Assembly (NCBI GenBank): GCA_016748015.1
Contig: JAAOMT010000301.1
Location: 75,967 to 139,966, forward strand
Length of the DNA: 64,000 nt
Source: Geosiphon pyriformis
Lineage: Eukaryota; Glomeromycota; Glomeromycetes; Archaeosporales; Geosiphonaceae
Direction of reading: 5' to 3'
Numbering within the stretch: position 1 is the first letter of the stretch; every line of letters begins with the position of its first letter. The notes below the pieces were generated by a model. That model did no database searches, was not told where the DNA came from, and worked only from the letters and a program-made list of their open reading frames with translations. Position numbers and translations under genes: made by a program. Shown one piece after another: positions 32,714 through 44,701 of the stretch.

Positions 32714-35393
32714 CTAACTCTCTCCTGCAATCGCTCGACCTTCACTTAACCACCACTTAATCCCTGTCTCTTTCTTTGTATAATCTAAACCTGTACTCAA
32801 TGAATCAAATAGAGCTTTCTGTAAGGCAAGTCTGGCAATTCCATATGGTTCAACTTCTATAAAGCTCTTAATTTTTGCTAGTAAAACCTCGAGGAAAATG
32901 AGGTTGACTGTTCCAATTTGGTCTATTAATGTAAGTAACAAATGCCCACGTCGAAGATGAAGAGCAGCTTCAACAATATTTTTCTCGTTAGTTGACTCCT
33001 CACCTTGAGGCTTTGATTCAGAAAGGGAATATGAAGATGAAAAAATAGATGTTGCGTTTTCGGGCTTTGATTGATCTAAGTCACGCTGGGCCGACAATAC
33101 TTTTTGAGGCAAATCCGTGACAGTTTTTGTCGTGAAGGGCGAAATGCCTTCTATTTTCTTTAAGAGGTTTTCCAGACAGTACCAGACAGTGGTATTGTCG
33201 ATATCTGACAATGACGCAATAAGAGTGGTATAAGCTGCCCTAAGTTGTTCAATCGATAAGAAATCGGGATAACCCTTTATGTGAAAGCATCAAGTTTAGT
33301 GGAGTTAATAGGACCTTAAAAGAGAACGTTTGAAATATTTTTTACCTCGAGCAACAAATTCGAATAAAAAGGACTGAATTCTTTGGTGACACGCTTTTTA
33401 GTGGATAATATAGCCAGTACTGTTGAATGCGAAGATTCAAACAAGTTGATGTCAGAGGTGTCTTTTAGATATCTTTTGATCATGGTCACAGTTTAGTAAG
33501 AAATTTTTTAAACAGTTTTACAATTCATTATGAGCATTTGATGAAAAAGGATACGGGTGTAAGGTCGGCAACACTTCTTTCTCGACTGTCTCGTCCTCCA
33601 ATACTTCCATGACTTTCTCAGTTACAATGAGATAGAAAACTAAGCGAGTTTTCTGCGTCGAATTTTCTCCAATAGCAGGAACTAATGTTTTAACAACACG
33701 GTTGCAAGCCTCCGGAATTTCCATTAATTGATCCAGTACTGCAAATAAAACATATTTGTACGCAGAAAACCCGTATAAATCGAATTGGATCGCAATAAAG
33801 TAAAGGTGAGAATATGTGTTTAATAAGAGAGCCTTATCTATTGAAATAAGCAGAGTGGGTTAAAAGTTCTAGTAAATAGTCCTCTCAAAACGGGGAAATA
33901 AAATATTACCCTCAGTATCCCAATATCCAAATTTCAAAAATGAAAGCTGGACAATCTTTTTGTAAATCATAGTAACTGTAAAGATAATGGTTTTGAAAAC
34001 TGACCATAACAGCGGGGTGGCTTGTTTTGTTTCGCTTTCTGATTCACATCAAATCAAATATTTAACGATTTGGTATTTTCAAGGAATTGATATTTTGATG
34101 AAGAATAAAACCTATTAATTCCTCTTTGTGGAACCGACTCAGTGGGCAATTTTCCCATTCAAAGTATAAAGTAGTGGCAAATTCATTGAACCTATATATA
34201 ATATCCAAAAAATTTTAGGTATCTTGTCAAAAAAAAATTATAGGAGGGTAAATACCTTTCAACCAGCCGTTTGACATCTTTGTTATCCAATATGTTGATT
34301 AGTTTAGAAACTGCTCGTGATATTGACCCCATTTCATTAAAAAGCGGATGCTTACTTTGGAGTTCAAGATCTTTATAAGATTGTGAAAATTTCTGTGGAA
34401 AAGGAGTCATTTTTGACAGGATTCAAATGGGAAAACAGTTGAGCCAAAACAAATGTCAGTTCTTACAGTCCATTTGAAATCGGGTTTCGAATTTATCTCT
34501 TTGGTGATAGCTGAAAGGAATTTCCCATTATTGAAAGTATGCGGGCTACTGGTTATGACCACTGTTAGAAGATCTAATAATTTGGTCTTCAGATTTACGC
34601 ACACGAATTTAATAGTTCATGGAGAGAAAACTAATCAATATATAGTTGATTAATTCTTGGTATCTAACCTTTTTCTTTAAATAAGACATTTGCCATTTAG
34701 GAATATACGGAAAGCATCGACCGCAAAGAAAGGTAATCGTTTCAACGTGGGGATCTGAACCAACAATTTATGATCAATATAATTGAAGATTGGAATTAAA
34801 TAATGTTTCAATAAAAGCCAGAGAAATCAAACCTTCAAGTTTTGTATCAAGAGCGGTATCAAGGCCATTCAAAAATGCTTTCTCAACTTCGCTAATGAGT
34901 TCGCCAAACATGCCCCTTTTGGCATTGGATTTATGTAGTTGATATCCTTTACTGTCAATTGAATAGATTAGGTTAATTTAAAAGCTGGAAATGCTTCCAA
35001 ACACTATAGCTAACCTACTCAAAAAACTACCTACAGAAAGCCGCCAGCACTAACGACACCAAGAAAACCTTCATTGCGGAAAGTTTGGAGCAAAGTTTTC
35101 ACCCAATCAGCCTTTTCTTTGTTTGGCGACTCTTTTGTCGCGAGCTTGGCTGTAGCAACGTTCACAAAAAGAAAAAAAATGCGAAACCCTGCTTCGAGTG
35201 TGTAGGCTTTTCCAGACTGACTCTCAGAAGAAAGAAAATCATGAGCTAGGTCATGCAAGTAGGAGTGGTCAAGAGATGGACGTAAAAGCAATTTGGCTAC
35301 ACTTGAATGGGGCCCATTGAATGCCCTTGTATAAGGGTCGTTTTGTTGTCTGGATAAATTTGCCATACTATTGGAATTATTGGCGGTTCCCAT
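32714..35393 (-). CDS. Conserved helical protein, multi-exon; weak resemblance to fungal peroxin Pex8
   Basis: Several exons were inferred: about 35393-35031 (MGTANNSNSMANLSRQQNDP, then SSVAKLLLRPSLDHSYLHDL), pieces near 34960-34850, 34760-34690, 34600-34450, 34395-34260, 34190-34080, 33740-33520, 33480-33345 and 33290-32714. The protein is long (roughly 600-650 residues), almost wholly helical and rich in Leu, like an armadillo/HEAT protein, with no signal peptide. Near the end come LSIEQLRAAYTTLIASLSDI, LHLRRGHLLLTLIDQIGTVN and GLDYTKKETGIKWWL. The last parts remind me of the C-terminal region of fungal Pex8/Pex17-type proteins, which bridge docking and RING complexes of the peroxisomal importer, but no SKL end is seen (it ends AGES). 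I would file it as unknown. An upstream Met at 35449 is out of frame with the first exon. Confidence 0.7.
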
Positions 35394-35455
35394 TCCCAGC
35401 TTTTTAATAGTGAACTATTGCTAGGTTCGCGAATTATTTGATTGTCCATTCTTTA

Positions 35456-35824
35456 TGTTGATTAATAGACGAAGATAATCAGACTCATGTGTTCCAAGCT
35501 ATAAATAAAACCAAGTCTTTTTATATTACTTCAATAACGCTGTACCCGAAAATTCATGAGGCTCTACATCCGGAACACCAATCTCAACAAATAATGAAAA
35601 ACATGAGTTTCAAAAGATAAACTCCCGAAATTCTCACATGGCGAAGCAAATAATACACCCTTACTTGGGGAACCCATATTTTTCGGTTGTTACTATGTAC
35701 CAGAAACCGGATGTCACGCCCTAAATAAAAAAGAACCAAAAAACAGATTGCCTATATTGTCGCCAAATTTTCCGGACCCGCCGAAAGTTGGGCCGCTGAT
35801 AAAAATTCCCCCAAATGACAACAG
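35456..35824. other. Upstream flank of the helical-protein gene
   Basis: About 370 bp of moderately balanced DNA upstream of the minus-strand gene, likely its promoter and 5' leader. No open frame of note. It ends abruptly at a LINE tail. Confidence 0.5.
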
Positions 35825-35945
35825 GACAAGTGTATAGTAATAGCCTTGGCCGGTTTGAGTGGCTGGTCACATGTAGTTAAGAACACTTAGTCTGTTTTTG
35901 TATACTAGACAGTGATTGGACCACACTTGTTAAAAAAAATTATTG
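35825..35945 (+). mobile_element. 3'-end fragment of a LINE (tail only)
   Basis: GTGTATAGTAATAGCCTTGG through GAGTGGCTGGTCACATGTAG, ACACTTAG and TTGGACC...TTGTTAAAAAAAA parallels the 3' end of the LINE at 58090-58234 (TGTATAGTGTAGTCCTGACT, AAGTGGCTGGTCACGTGTAG). Only about 120 bp remain: a severely 5'-truncated copy at the edge of the gene island. Confidence 0.8.
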
Positions 35946-36510
35946 CTAATTATAATTTATTATTTTATGTTTTCTTATATTGTATAATACAATTGTTAAT
36001 GTTTTTATGTATTTTTGTGTGCTATTTCATATTATTGAGTTCTATTTATATCTTTTTAAATTGTGTATCTTTTTTTAAATCACATATCTTTTTTTTTCAA
36101 GTTTTATTTTTTATATAATAATAATTATTTTAATCAATTCTAAAGTCAAAATTGTTATTTTTAAAATTAGTAATTTTTTTATATTAGTTGTCAAGACAAA
36201 TAAGATATATTATTATTATTTGAATATATATTTGTTAACTAAAAATTTGTTAAATTTTAATTTAAAAAAAATGTATTTTAAAATAAAATATTAAAAAAAT
36301 TAATTTTTAATAAGTAATTTTTGTGTTTGGTCTTAATAATTTTGTAACTTATTATTAATTATAAGACTCAATTTAGCTTTGTACTTAAAAATATTTAAAA
36401 AATAATATAATATAATCAAAAAAATTAAAAGTTAACATATTTTTTTAAGAATTTTTTAAGTAAAAATATTGTATTATTTATTATTATATAAATTAATTTT
36501 ACTAGTATTT
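35946..36510. other. A+T-rich spacer
   Basis: Almost pure A/T. The frame at 35912-36118 is low-complexity and not convincing. Nothing else seen. Confidence 0.5.
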
Positions 36511-36511
36511 G

Positions 36512-37275
36512 GACAGCTGGCTTTCATACATATTTCATGAAACCCCTTCATCATTGCCTTCTTGTTGCTGTGCGAAAGCATCTGTATGATAGGGGTTATT
36601 CCAGTATAATTTGTTTGTTCTGTGACAAGATTGAAGTCTCAAATCATGTCTTTTCTTGCTCTTCTAATACTGATAGTTGTGCTGATTTGTTAGACACTTA
36701 TGCAGCTGCCTAAGAGGTGTGTTCTGGTCTGTCTCATTCTTCTTTGTGCATATTACAGTTGTTGTCAACTTGCATTTTGAATGTAACTGTCAGTACAGCC
36801 CTGTGTAAGGGCTTTGTTTTCAGCAATTGGTATCATAAGTCTGTTTCTGTTTACAAGGATTCTAAGGTGGCAGTGGTCAATATTGTGAATTTTGTATGTA
36901 AGTTTTGTCTTGTATTTCGTGATAATATCTGGCTGGTTTATGTGAAACACCAGGCCATTATGGAAAAAAATAAGCTGATTCCACATAATGGTTCTATTCT
37001 TGTCACTGTTTCTGGTTTTTCTATGTGGCTTTCGGCTAGAGTGATTAGATTGTTGGGTGTTGCTAATGCACTTGGCATCAGTTTTGGGTATCGTAAACAT
37101 TGTTTGTTTTATGCAGGTGTTAATAACATGGCTTCTGTTCATATAAGTGTATAGTGTTGTTCTGACCAGTCAGAGTGTCTGGTTACGTATAGCAAAGACA
37201 TGATTCACACCTAGTTTAGATCATTTGTATAATATATAGCACTAGGTGGCATTTGGACTCCACTCATTAAACTTT
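36512..37275 (+). mobile_element. 5'-truncated LINE, C-terminal ORF2 and 3' tail
   Basis: The sequence matches 57440-58215 of the full LINE. Translation shows FHTYFMKPL, KHLYDRGYSS, the Cys/His motif CLFCDKIEVSNHVFSC, a stop where Trp is expected (AAA-stop-EVCSG, 36711), then an open frame to 37154 that ends ASVHISV like the other copy's SVYIGV. The tail GGTTACGTATAGCAAAGACATGATTC is followed by an A-rich end at about 37275. It entered as a dead 5'-truncated copy. Confidence 0.88.
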
Positions 37276-38570
37276 AATAAAAAAAATATTTTTTAAGCAG
37301 ATTTAAATTAAAAACAAAATAATATTAACATTAAATATTTTGAATGTTGTAAAAGTTTTTAACAAGTTTTTTAAATATAAAATATTAAATTTATAAAATT
37401 TAAAATATATGTTTTATAATTTTTTATAATTTTTAATTAAAATAAAAATTAATTCTACAAACAATTTTTAATTAGTATAAATATATTTTTTTGAAATGTA
37501 ATATTTTTTAATTAAGTATTAATATTTTAATATTAAATATTTTAGAATATTTTAAGTATTTTAATATTGTAAAGTTTATCAAATGTTTTAATATAACTTT
37601 TACAAACCAGTTTTTAAACAATTATAAAATTTGTTTTATGTAAAAAAATTTTTGTTGTTAAAAATATATAAATTTTAAAGTTTTATTCTTATATAATTTA
37701 TATATATATTAAATTTTGTTTTAAATAGTATATTGTTTAAAATAAATATGTAAAATATATATTGTTTTAATATTATTTATTTTAATTTCAAAAAAATATG
37801 CTTAAATTAAATATACATAAATAACCTGATAAAAAATAATAAATTTGTACATAATTTTATAATTAAACATAAAATATTTAGTTGTTAAATTTTAAACTTA
37901 AAACTAAGTTAAAAAATAGTTGTTTATTATTTATTAATAGTTTTATGTTAATTAATATTAATATTTTTTTTGTAATTTTCTTAAAAATATAATAAATATT
38001 ATATATTATAAAAAATTAAACTTTGTATTTTGGTTTGTAATTATTATATAAAGTTTTTAATAATTTTAATAATTTGATTTCTGTTAATATAATTATATAA
38101 TATAGTTTTAATTTGTTAAATAGTTAATTATATGTAAAAAATATATTAATTATGTTTAATTTAAATTTTTAATTATTATATTATATTTATTAATAAAAAA
38201 ATAAAAATAAAAAATTATTTTTATTATTTTAAAATATATTATTTAGTATAATAAAACTAAATATTTTAAAAAATTTTATTATTATATTTTTAATAAAATT
38301 TATTTTAAGCATTATAATTATTAAATTATATATATAAATTTTTTCTATTTTCTATTTTTTATTATTAATTAAAGTTACTTTATTTTTACTTATATTATTA
38401 ATTTTATTTTTAGATTTTATTTATTATTTAAAAAACCACTAATATAATTAAGTTTTTTTATATAATTTTTTTAGTACTATTTTTGTTTAAAATTTTTTAT
38501 ATTTTTGTTAATATTAAAAACAAAACTTTTTATAGTTTTTTTATTAAAGTTTTAATGAGTATGGCCCAAT
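37276..38570. other. A+T desert without recognisable genes
   Basis: About 1.3 kb of nearly pure A/T. No protein could be read with confidence on either strand. Probably decayed repeat DNA. Confidence 0.5.
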
Positions 38571-38879
38571 CATTAATTAAAAATTAGAATTAAACTAAGT
38601 GATTTAGAACTAAATATAATTTACACATATTCTATATGTAATTAGCTACTTATGCCAATTTAGACTATACTATATTTAATATATCAGAAGAAAATTTACC
38701 CAAAAATAATATTTTTTAAACAATCTCAAACAATAAAGCACTATTAGAGACCAAATTCACCAACTAATTAGCTGTTCTAAAAACATCTGATTTAATATTA
38801 GCTGGTTCATGCTCCTAAAGTGATATTAAATTAGAAAACATGTTATTATCAAAATCAAACAAACTTATATAGGAGCCAG

Positions 38880-40980
38880 TTATATTAATGTTATTAAAAC
38901 TACACTTATTTTTTAAGACAATCATATTTTATTCCAACTTACTTACAGTCTTGTTAAAATTACTCATATGCACCAAAACTTCTTTAAACTTAAGACCAAT
39001 ATTACTACTTAAAGTCAAATTTTTATTAATAAACTGTTCAAACATTTCAACCATAAAACCAATTAGTTTAACAATAAAATTAACCAAAGTAGAAAACTTG
39101 GCCAAATCAAATTCCAGAGCAGCTAACCAAAAAACCATCAAAGAATTAGCAACAGCCACAAGAGAAGCAAAAGCCACCAAAAAAAGAAACTCAGAAAGGA
39201 CAGAAAGAGCAAAAGCCTTTACATAAGACAAAGAACTGACAAAATGTGATTCAAACATCTTGGGAGTCTTAGAAAGAAGAGGAGAGATAATTTTACAATC
39301 TACAGCCAAGTGGTCTATTTCTTAACACTAAAAACAACACTGACAATCAGGGGTTTTCTATTAGATATGACACTTTCTTAACATACTAGTTCTAACAACA
39401 GCAAAGTTCAAATCAGCTTAAGAGCCAAATATAACCAAAGCAAACTAGAAACAATAACCAGAATTAGAAGACTGAGGAATAAAACAAATCTAATTACTAG
39501 CTTGAAAGATTATATTACTGATTTCAAAAACAGTATAACTATGAAGAAAGTTGACCAACTTGGCCTTAAATCTATTATAAGACAAAATTGTTTCTTGTTG
39601 ATTTACAAAAAGAAAGATCCAAATACTATTTTTGTCTACCAAAACTAACCAGTAATTGAGAGCAAATATGGCAGCATTCAAATTTTTAAAATATATAACA
39701 ACATATTGCCAAATACCAGCAAGTCTTGATTAAATGTAAGAAATTTTATCAAAAATACCAAGAGCTGACTTAATGTCCATAGCAGATGTGTTCAAAAACA
39801 CATCATGCAGTATAACAGTAGCAGAAAGGAAACCAAACTTAGAAATTATCAGAGACTTAACAATTTTAAGAATAATAAGGTAAACAGAACTTGTAAGTTC
39901 AATCAAAAATGCAGTATTTAAAAAACTTTGAGAAGTAAACTTTACACAAAAGAGCTTTATATTGTCTTTAAAAACAGATCTTGCACCTAAGAAACCATGT
40001 ACAGACTGAAAAACAATCTTAACATAAGCCAATTTAATTTTGAAAATAGTATTAAGCACCAGAATGGAGACCACCTACTCAGTAAATTTTTAATAACTAG
40101 CAATAATTTTCTAAGCATCACTGGTAACAATATCAGAAACCAGAAGAAAAAATGATTCAGTTTTTATTTGATCAATCCAGTTCCCAAGAACAGGTAATTC
40201 AATAAAAAAAGATTGCTTTGATTCTAGAACTGATAAAAATCTACTGAAAAACATTACATTTGGCAATACAGCCAGTAATTAATCTTGGTCCATTTTGGAT
40301 GACATGCTGAATGAAACAATAAAAATTTTATTTAAAATCTCAGTTGAAACCACAAAAGAGTTTAGTATAACAATAACAGAAACAAGCAACTGCTTTTACT
40401 TTTTTGAACTTTTGGTTTTTTTGACCATTTTTTTTGAAGAAAAAGTACTGATAACACCTAGTGTTAAAGCTATGGAAGAGAAAACCAATTTGTTGACTGG
40501 TCTGCTATTAAAAATTTTTGGGCTCTTTAAAGAAGTAAAGACAATACTAGAACTAATCCAAGTGTGTCTCTTTGAGGAAACTTTAACTGATGAAAAACCA
40601 GCCAAAAATGAAGAAATTGCTTTAATAGCTACCAAAGACAGCTTTTTATAATTTTATTCTTTAATTATATTCTTTATAATATTATTTAAGCAACCAGTTT
40701 TTGAATAAAAAAGTTTTTAAACCAATTTTAAAAAATTGTTAATATCAATTTTTAAAACTAAACTAATTAAAAAAATCTGCTTTTTATTATCTAAAACATA
40801 CCAAAATTGGTTATTTGTACAACACAGCAAACTTAGCTGAAGAATCCAGTTTAGATTGACAATCATTTTATTTAACAAAAATACAAACCACTCTACAGAC
40901 AAACCCAAAATTAAATTAAAGCCAAAACCAGAAGTTGTTAAATTTAGACATTTAATCAACAAAATTTAACAAAATTTACA
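38880..40980 (-). pseudogene. Retroelement ORF1 relic (copy 2), gag-like with zinc knuckle remains
   Basis: Reading the minus strand from right to left: SSKRHTWISSSIVFTSLKSP (about 40590-40530), NSRPVNKLVFSS, then IFKIKLAYVKIVFQSVHGFL (40050-39990), SVFKDNIKLFCVKF, YWLVLVDKNSIWIFLFVNQQ (39660-39600), FKAKLVNFLHSYTVFEISNI, and HLAVDCK-like text (39320-39290) with FESHFVSSLSYVKAFALSVL. The order RRM-like repeats then zinc knuckle then low-complexity tail is that of ORF1/gag-type proteins of Rhizophagus retroelements (family recognition from memory, no search). It is fragmented by stops and frameshifts. The plus-strand frame 40295-40651 is its antisense shadow. Confidence 0.7.
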
Positions 40981-40989
40981 TAGATTAAA

Positions 40990-41310
40990 TAGTCAAACAT
41001 TTATGGTTTCACTTGTACACTGGCGTTTCTGTTTCGACTAAAGTGCTTTCATTCTTCTATCCTTTCTCTCCTTTCTTAACAATTTTTTCTTGGTTTCAAT
41101 GATAGCAGGTGGTCTCACCCTCTTTCAACACCTTTTCTCAACCTCCCGCCTATTTCCTTAACATCACTTTTCGTCTTATCGATTCTGTATTTCTCCCTCA
41201 TTTAATTTTCGACAGCTTATTTTTCATCCAAAAAACCTTTCCTCCACTCAGAAACGAGTCGCTATCTGAAAATAGATTTTTTATCACCTATTAACATAAT
41301 TTTAAGTAAA
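40990..41310 (+). promoter_or_regulatory. Promoter region of the secreted-protein gene
   Basis: After the ORF1 relic the composition changes sharply. A pyrimidine-rich tract at 41047-41080 (TTCATTCTTCTATCCTTTCT onwards) and further CT-rich runs precede the ATG at 41311. CT-rich tracts are common upstream of fungal start sites. No TATA box is evident. Confidence 0.45.
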
Positions 41311-42351
41311 ATGCGACAAAGCTTTTGGGCAATGGTTTTGTGTGGAGTACTTATTGTGACTAATTGCGATGCAGGTTCGTACCCATGCTTTCGGCAAATT
41401 AAAAAAGCTTAAAAGCTTTTAATAATTTCTCGGACAAAAAACCAATTTAGCTCTTCCTGGTGCACCGGGTGTATCTACGGGATCAGTAAGCATAGACAGT
41501 CCCACTGCCACTAATATAGTCAATGGAGAGGTAGGTAAAACAGGGGGTAGTGGAAATACTAACGGGGCTGCAAGTGGTGATGGAGGAAAATCTCAAAGCA
41601 AACCTGGAAATACGGGGAGTACAACCAGTGGAACCACGCCTGGAAATTCCGGGACTAATACTGGTACAACAACTTCCGGTAATACTGGAGGGAATGCTAT
41701 TGTAAACAACGGAAATGGAAATTCTCCTTCCCCTGGTATTAATCCAACTTCAGGAGCTGTTAATTCCGCACCTACCCAGTCATCTGCTGGGAATAATCAG
41801 AAAAATGGTAATTATGCTCGTGAGAATAGAGTAAATATTCAAATTATTCAAAATTTTTTTTTTTACAGACGCAACATCAATCAACCCTAAAAATGCTGCA
41901 TCACCTGTTACCGTCACCGCTGGCGGTGATAAACCAGTAGAAACCACAGTTTTGCCAAGTAAAGCACAAATCACTGCTGATAACAATAACCCGCTACCTA
42001 GTCTTCCAGCAAATCCATATGCTGGTACAAATGGAACAATGTCCTGGCAACAGTGTATCGACTATGGAAAATATTGTCGGGATGTACTTTGTGCGTTCCA
42101 AAATTATACCGCCACATGTAAAGGGGCTGGTGGATGTACGTATATTCTAGAAAAAGACAGAATTAATTTTTTGGTTGAGTTTTTTAATGGAATTAAAACC
42201 TGAAAAAATGATTTATATATTTATAGGTACATGTGTTGGTGGTATATATAGCAAAGCTGAACCAGCTCCAGTATTCAACATTAACCGCCTTTACGCTGGG
42301 CCTATTCTGATCATCACAATCTTTAGCATCATTTTTGGAATTGTGTACTGA
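41311..42351 (+). CDS. Secreted or surface-anchored Gly/Asn/Ser/Thr-rich protein, four exons
   Basis: Exons 41311-41374, 41451-41807, 41869-42135 and 42227-42351 join in phase to 270 residues. A signal peptide is clear: MRQSFWAMVLCGVLIVTNCD, cleavage likely near A21. Residues 22-140 are low-complexity Gly/Asn/Ser/Thr with repeated SGNTGG-like units, a probable O-glycosylated stalk. A compact Cys-rich part follows at about 198-235: WQQCIDYGKYCRDVLCAFQN, TCKGAGGC, TCVGG. The last 20 residues, LYAGPILIITIFSIIFGIVY, are hydrophobic and end the protein, so it is either GPI-anchored or held by a tail membrane segment. I do not recognise a family. It is expected at the cell surface or wall. It is convergent with the LIM gene (stop to stop 456 bp). 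Confidence 0.85.
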
Positions 42352-42807
42352 TTCCTTCTATCAATTTAATTTATTATAGATACTAATGTAATTAATTTAA
42401 TACAGGCAAAACAGAGAGGGATATCTGTGTTGAAAATATTTTTTCGAGAATTCTTTTTCAATATTGCTAGATTATTTTGTACATAATTTCAATCAATAAC
42501 ACATGTATTACCAGTGTAGTACCATTACAACCTTCAAACGATTATTTGAGCCAATATTTTAGACTCACCATCTTCACTTCTTTAAATCAATACAGTATAT
42601 CTTGAAAGTGCATAATATTGATACAGTACTTCAAATAAATATTCACTCTTGATGGATTATTAACCCAATAAAATTTATAGTTACTTAAGCTATAAATCTT
42701 TCTTAAAGGACACTCAAGATTGTTTTGGAAAAATCATAACGATAATTTTTTAGTCCTATTTCCACAAGATCTGAACTTTGAAACTTATCAGCCCTCCAAT
42801 GAACTTC

Positions 42808-44701
42808 TTACTCGGCAGCCAAAGTCAAAAGCTGACGATAATGTTTATCACAGTATGGCTTGTCATTGTGGACGTAGAAAAATGAGCTATTGAATGGTTT
42901 TTCGCAAGCCTAAAAATTTTAAAAAGTAAATGAGAATAATTCTTTGAAATATTTCACTTTCAGTGATAAAAAACACAAACCCTGCACACGAAACACTCTC
43001 GATGCCACTTGCCATCCATTGCGTTTACGTATTCTCCGTTGATGGGTTTCACGCAACCCTTACATTTTGGAGCTAAGAAACGAAATGAGAGTTAGGCTCG
43101 CAAAAACTAAATTTTAATTTAATCATCATACTTACCAAATTTTTGTACCCAATCCTTTTTACAATATGGAAAATCATCATGGACCATGAATCCACCGTTC
43201 ACAAATGGTTCACCGCATTCACGACAGAAAAAGTGACCATTATGCCATGATTTCCCCAGAGCGTTAATACAGTCCTGAATACAAAATTTAATTTAGAATT
43301 AAATCAATCCTACCCCCTCTGGTACTTCAAAATAATCAAAAATAAATACCCCTTCAATAGGCGTATTGCAATAACCACACCGCGGGCTGAACAACTCATG
43401 ATAGTCCAAATGACAATAGGGATCACCATTTTTCTCGAAAAACGCAACATGCTCCAGAGGTATTTTGCATTGTTTACAAGCGAAATGCTCCGGATGCCAT
43501 TGCTTACCCATTGCAGTCAAAATGTTACCAGATATCCGTTGTCCACATCCAACACATACTTCTGATATGTTTGGTTTAGGAATTACCATTGGTGTTATTG
43601 GTGCTATAGAAATTGGTGATTTATTTATATCAGAGTCATCATCAGATGGATTATTTCCGGTGCCATCCAATTCGGAAAAAGGGTAGCTTTCTTCAAGACT
43701 TGAATTGTGTTCAATAGAATTGTTAGATCTTAACGAATTAGTTTCTTCTCTATCTGATTTTATCGATTCAGCTTCAACTTCATCCTTAGTATTTGAGGCT
43801 GGTGTTGTTCTTTCAGTACTCTCCAAGCTTTTATTTTCTAATTCTTCGATAAAAGGATATTTTTTAAGAGCTTGATTATACTGTACGTCCCAAATTAAAT
43901 CTTTTTGGGATGATGAAGTCGATTGTGTGGTGGGACTCTCAGGCCCAAATGGGGGTGAATCTGATTTCGAGGAGGGTGATTCATGAATTTTTGTGGATGG
44001 TCTCGATAACGGTTTTGCATCAGGAGATTTAGATACCAAGCTATTTGATCTGAAAACGGCTGATAATACATAAGTGCCTTTCGTCTCATTCTTAACCTTG
44101 GGTGATGTTGTTCCTACAGAACCATCATCAATTGTTTTTGGAGAGCTCCATAAATTATCTGCAAGGTGAGTAGATTCTGATGGTACTATTATAGATTCTG
44201 CATGTTTCGATTTCTTAAATGACAATTTTGTTTGCAAAGGATAAGAAAGATCATTCACTATATCATCAAGGTTTTTATATTGCTTTTTTGGTGGAGAACT
44301 AGGCTCAGAGTTTTCCGTGAAGGTAGAAACTACTGGTAACTTATTCGGCACAACAGCCACTCCATTAATATTTACTAATGGGGTGGTAAGTGATTCTAAC
44401 GAAGTTGGGTTACCAAATGAGCCTGATTCTAACTCTGGGATTGTTTTCGGTGAAGTGCTATAGTTTGGTTTTGGACTTAAAGGACTATTAGGTGGCACAG
44501 TAGTAGGGGAGGCTGGACTCTTTTCTAAGTTCAAGGGTTTTGAAGCTTTGGTGCTAAGGTTTTTCAAATAACTATCTGTGTTTAGAGAAAAACTGTTAGC
44601 CCAGAACTAATTTTTCCACATTTTAAATTGAAAAAAAGGAAAGCATTCACGTCGATTTAAAAGATTGACTTACCAAGCTGATCTCTTGTAAGGTAAGACA
44701 T
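42808..44701 (-). CDS. LIM-domain protein with three LIM zinc fingers (paxillin/Pxl1-like)
   Basis: Five exons, 44701-44674, 44575-43350, 43274-43136, 43072-42981 and 42909-42808, join to 528 residues. Residues 1-340 are Ser/Pro-rich and disordered, with many SP sites (LNLEKSPASPTTVPPNSPLS), as kinase-regulated scaffolds have. LIM1 starts at C350 (CVGCGQRISGNILTAMGKQW, HPEHFACKQC, DPYCHLDYH), LIM2 at C409 (CGYCNTPIEG, WHNGHFFCREC), LIM3 at C468 (CKGCVKPINGEYVNAMDGKW, HRECFVCRAC, PYCDKHY). All zinc ligands are present. LIM proteins of this layout act at actin rings, adhesion-like sites or polarity complexes. Introns fall inside LIM2 and LIM3. It ends five residues after the last LIM domain (LLTLAAE). 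Which fungal orthologue it is (Pxl1, or another) is not settled. Confidence 0.9.

Noticed and set aside
36765-37142. Minus-strand open frame of 125 codons
   Set aside because: It is the antisense of the LINE ORF2 C-terminus, whose plus frame aligns with the copy at 57700-58099.
40295-40651. Plus-strand gene of 118 codons
   Set aside because: It overlaps the minus-strand ORF1 relic, whose translation matches the family; the plus frame is its shadow, and so is the matching minus frame at 22692-23237.
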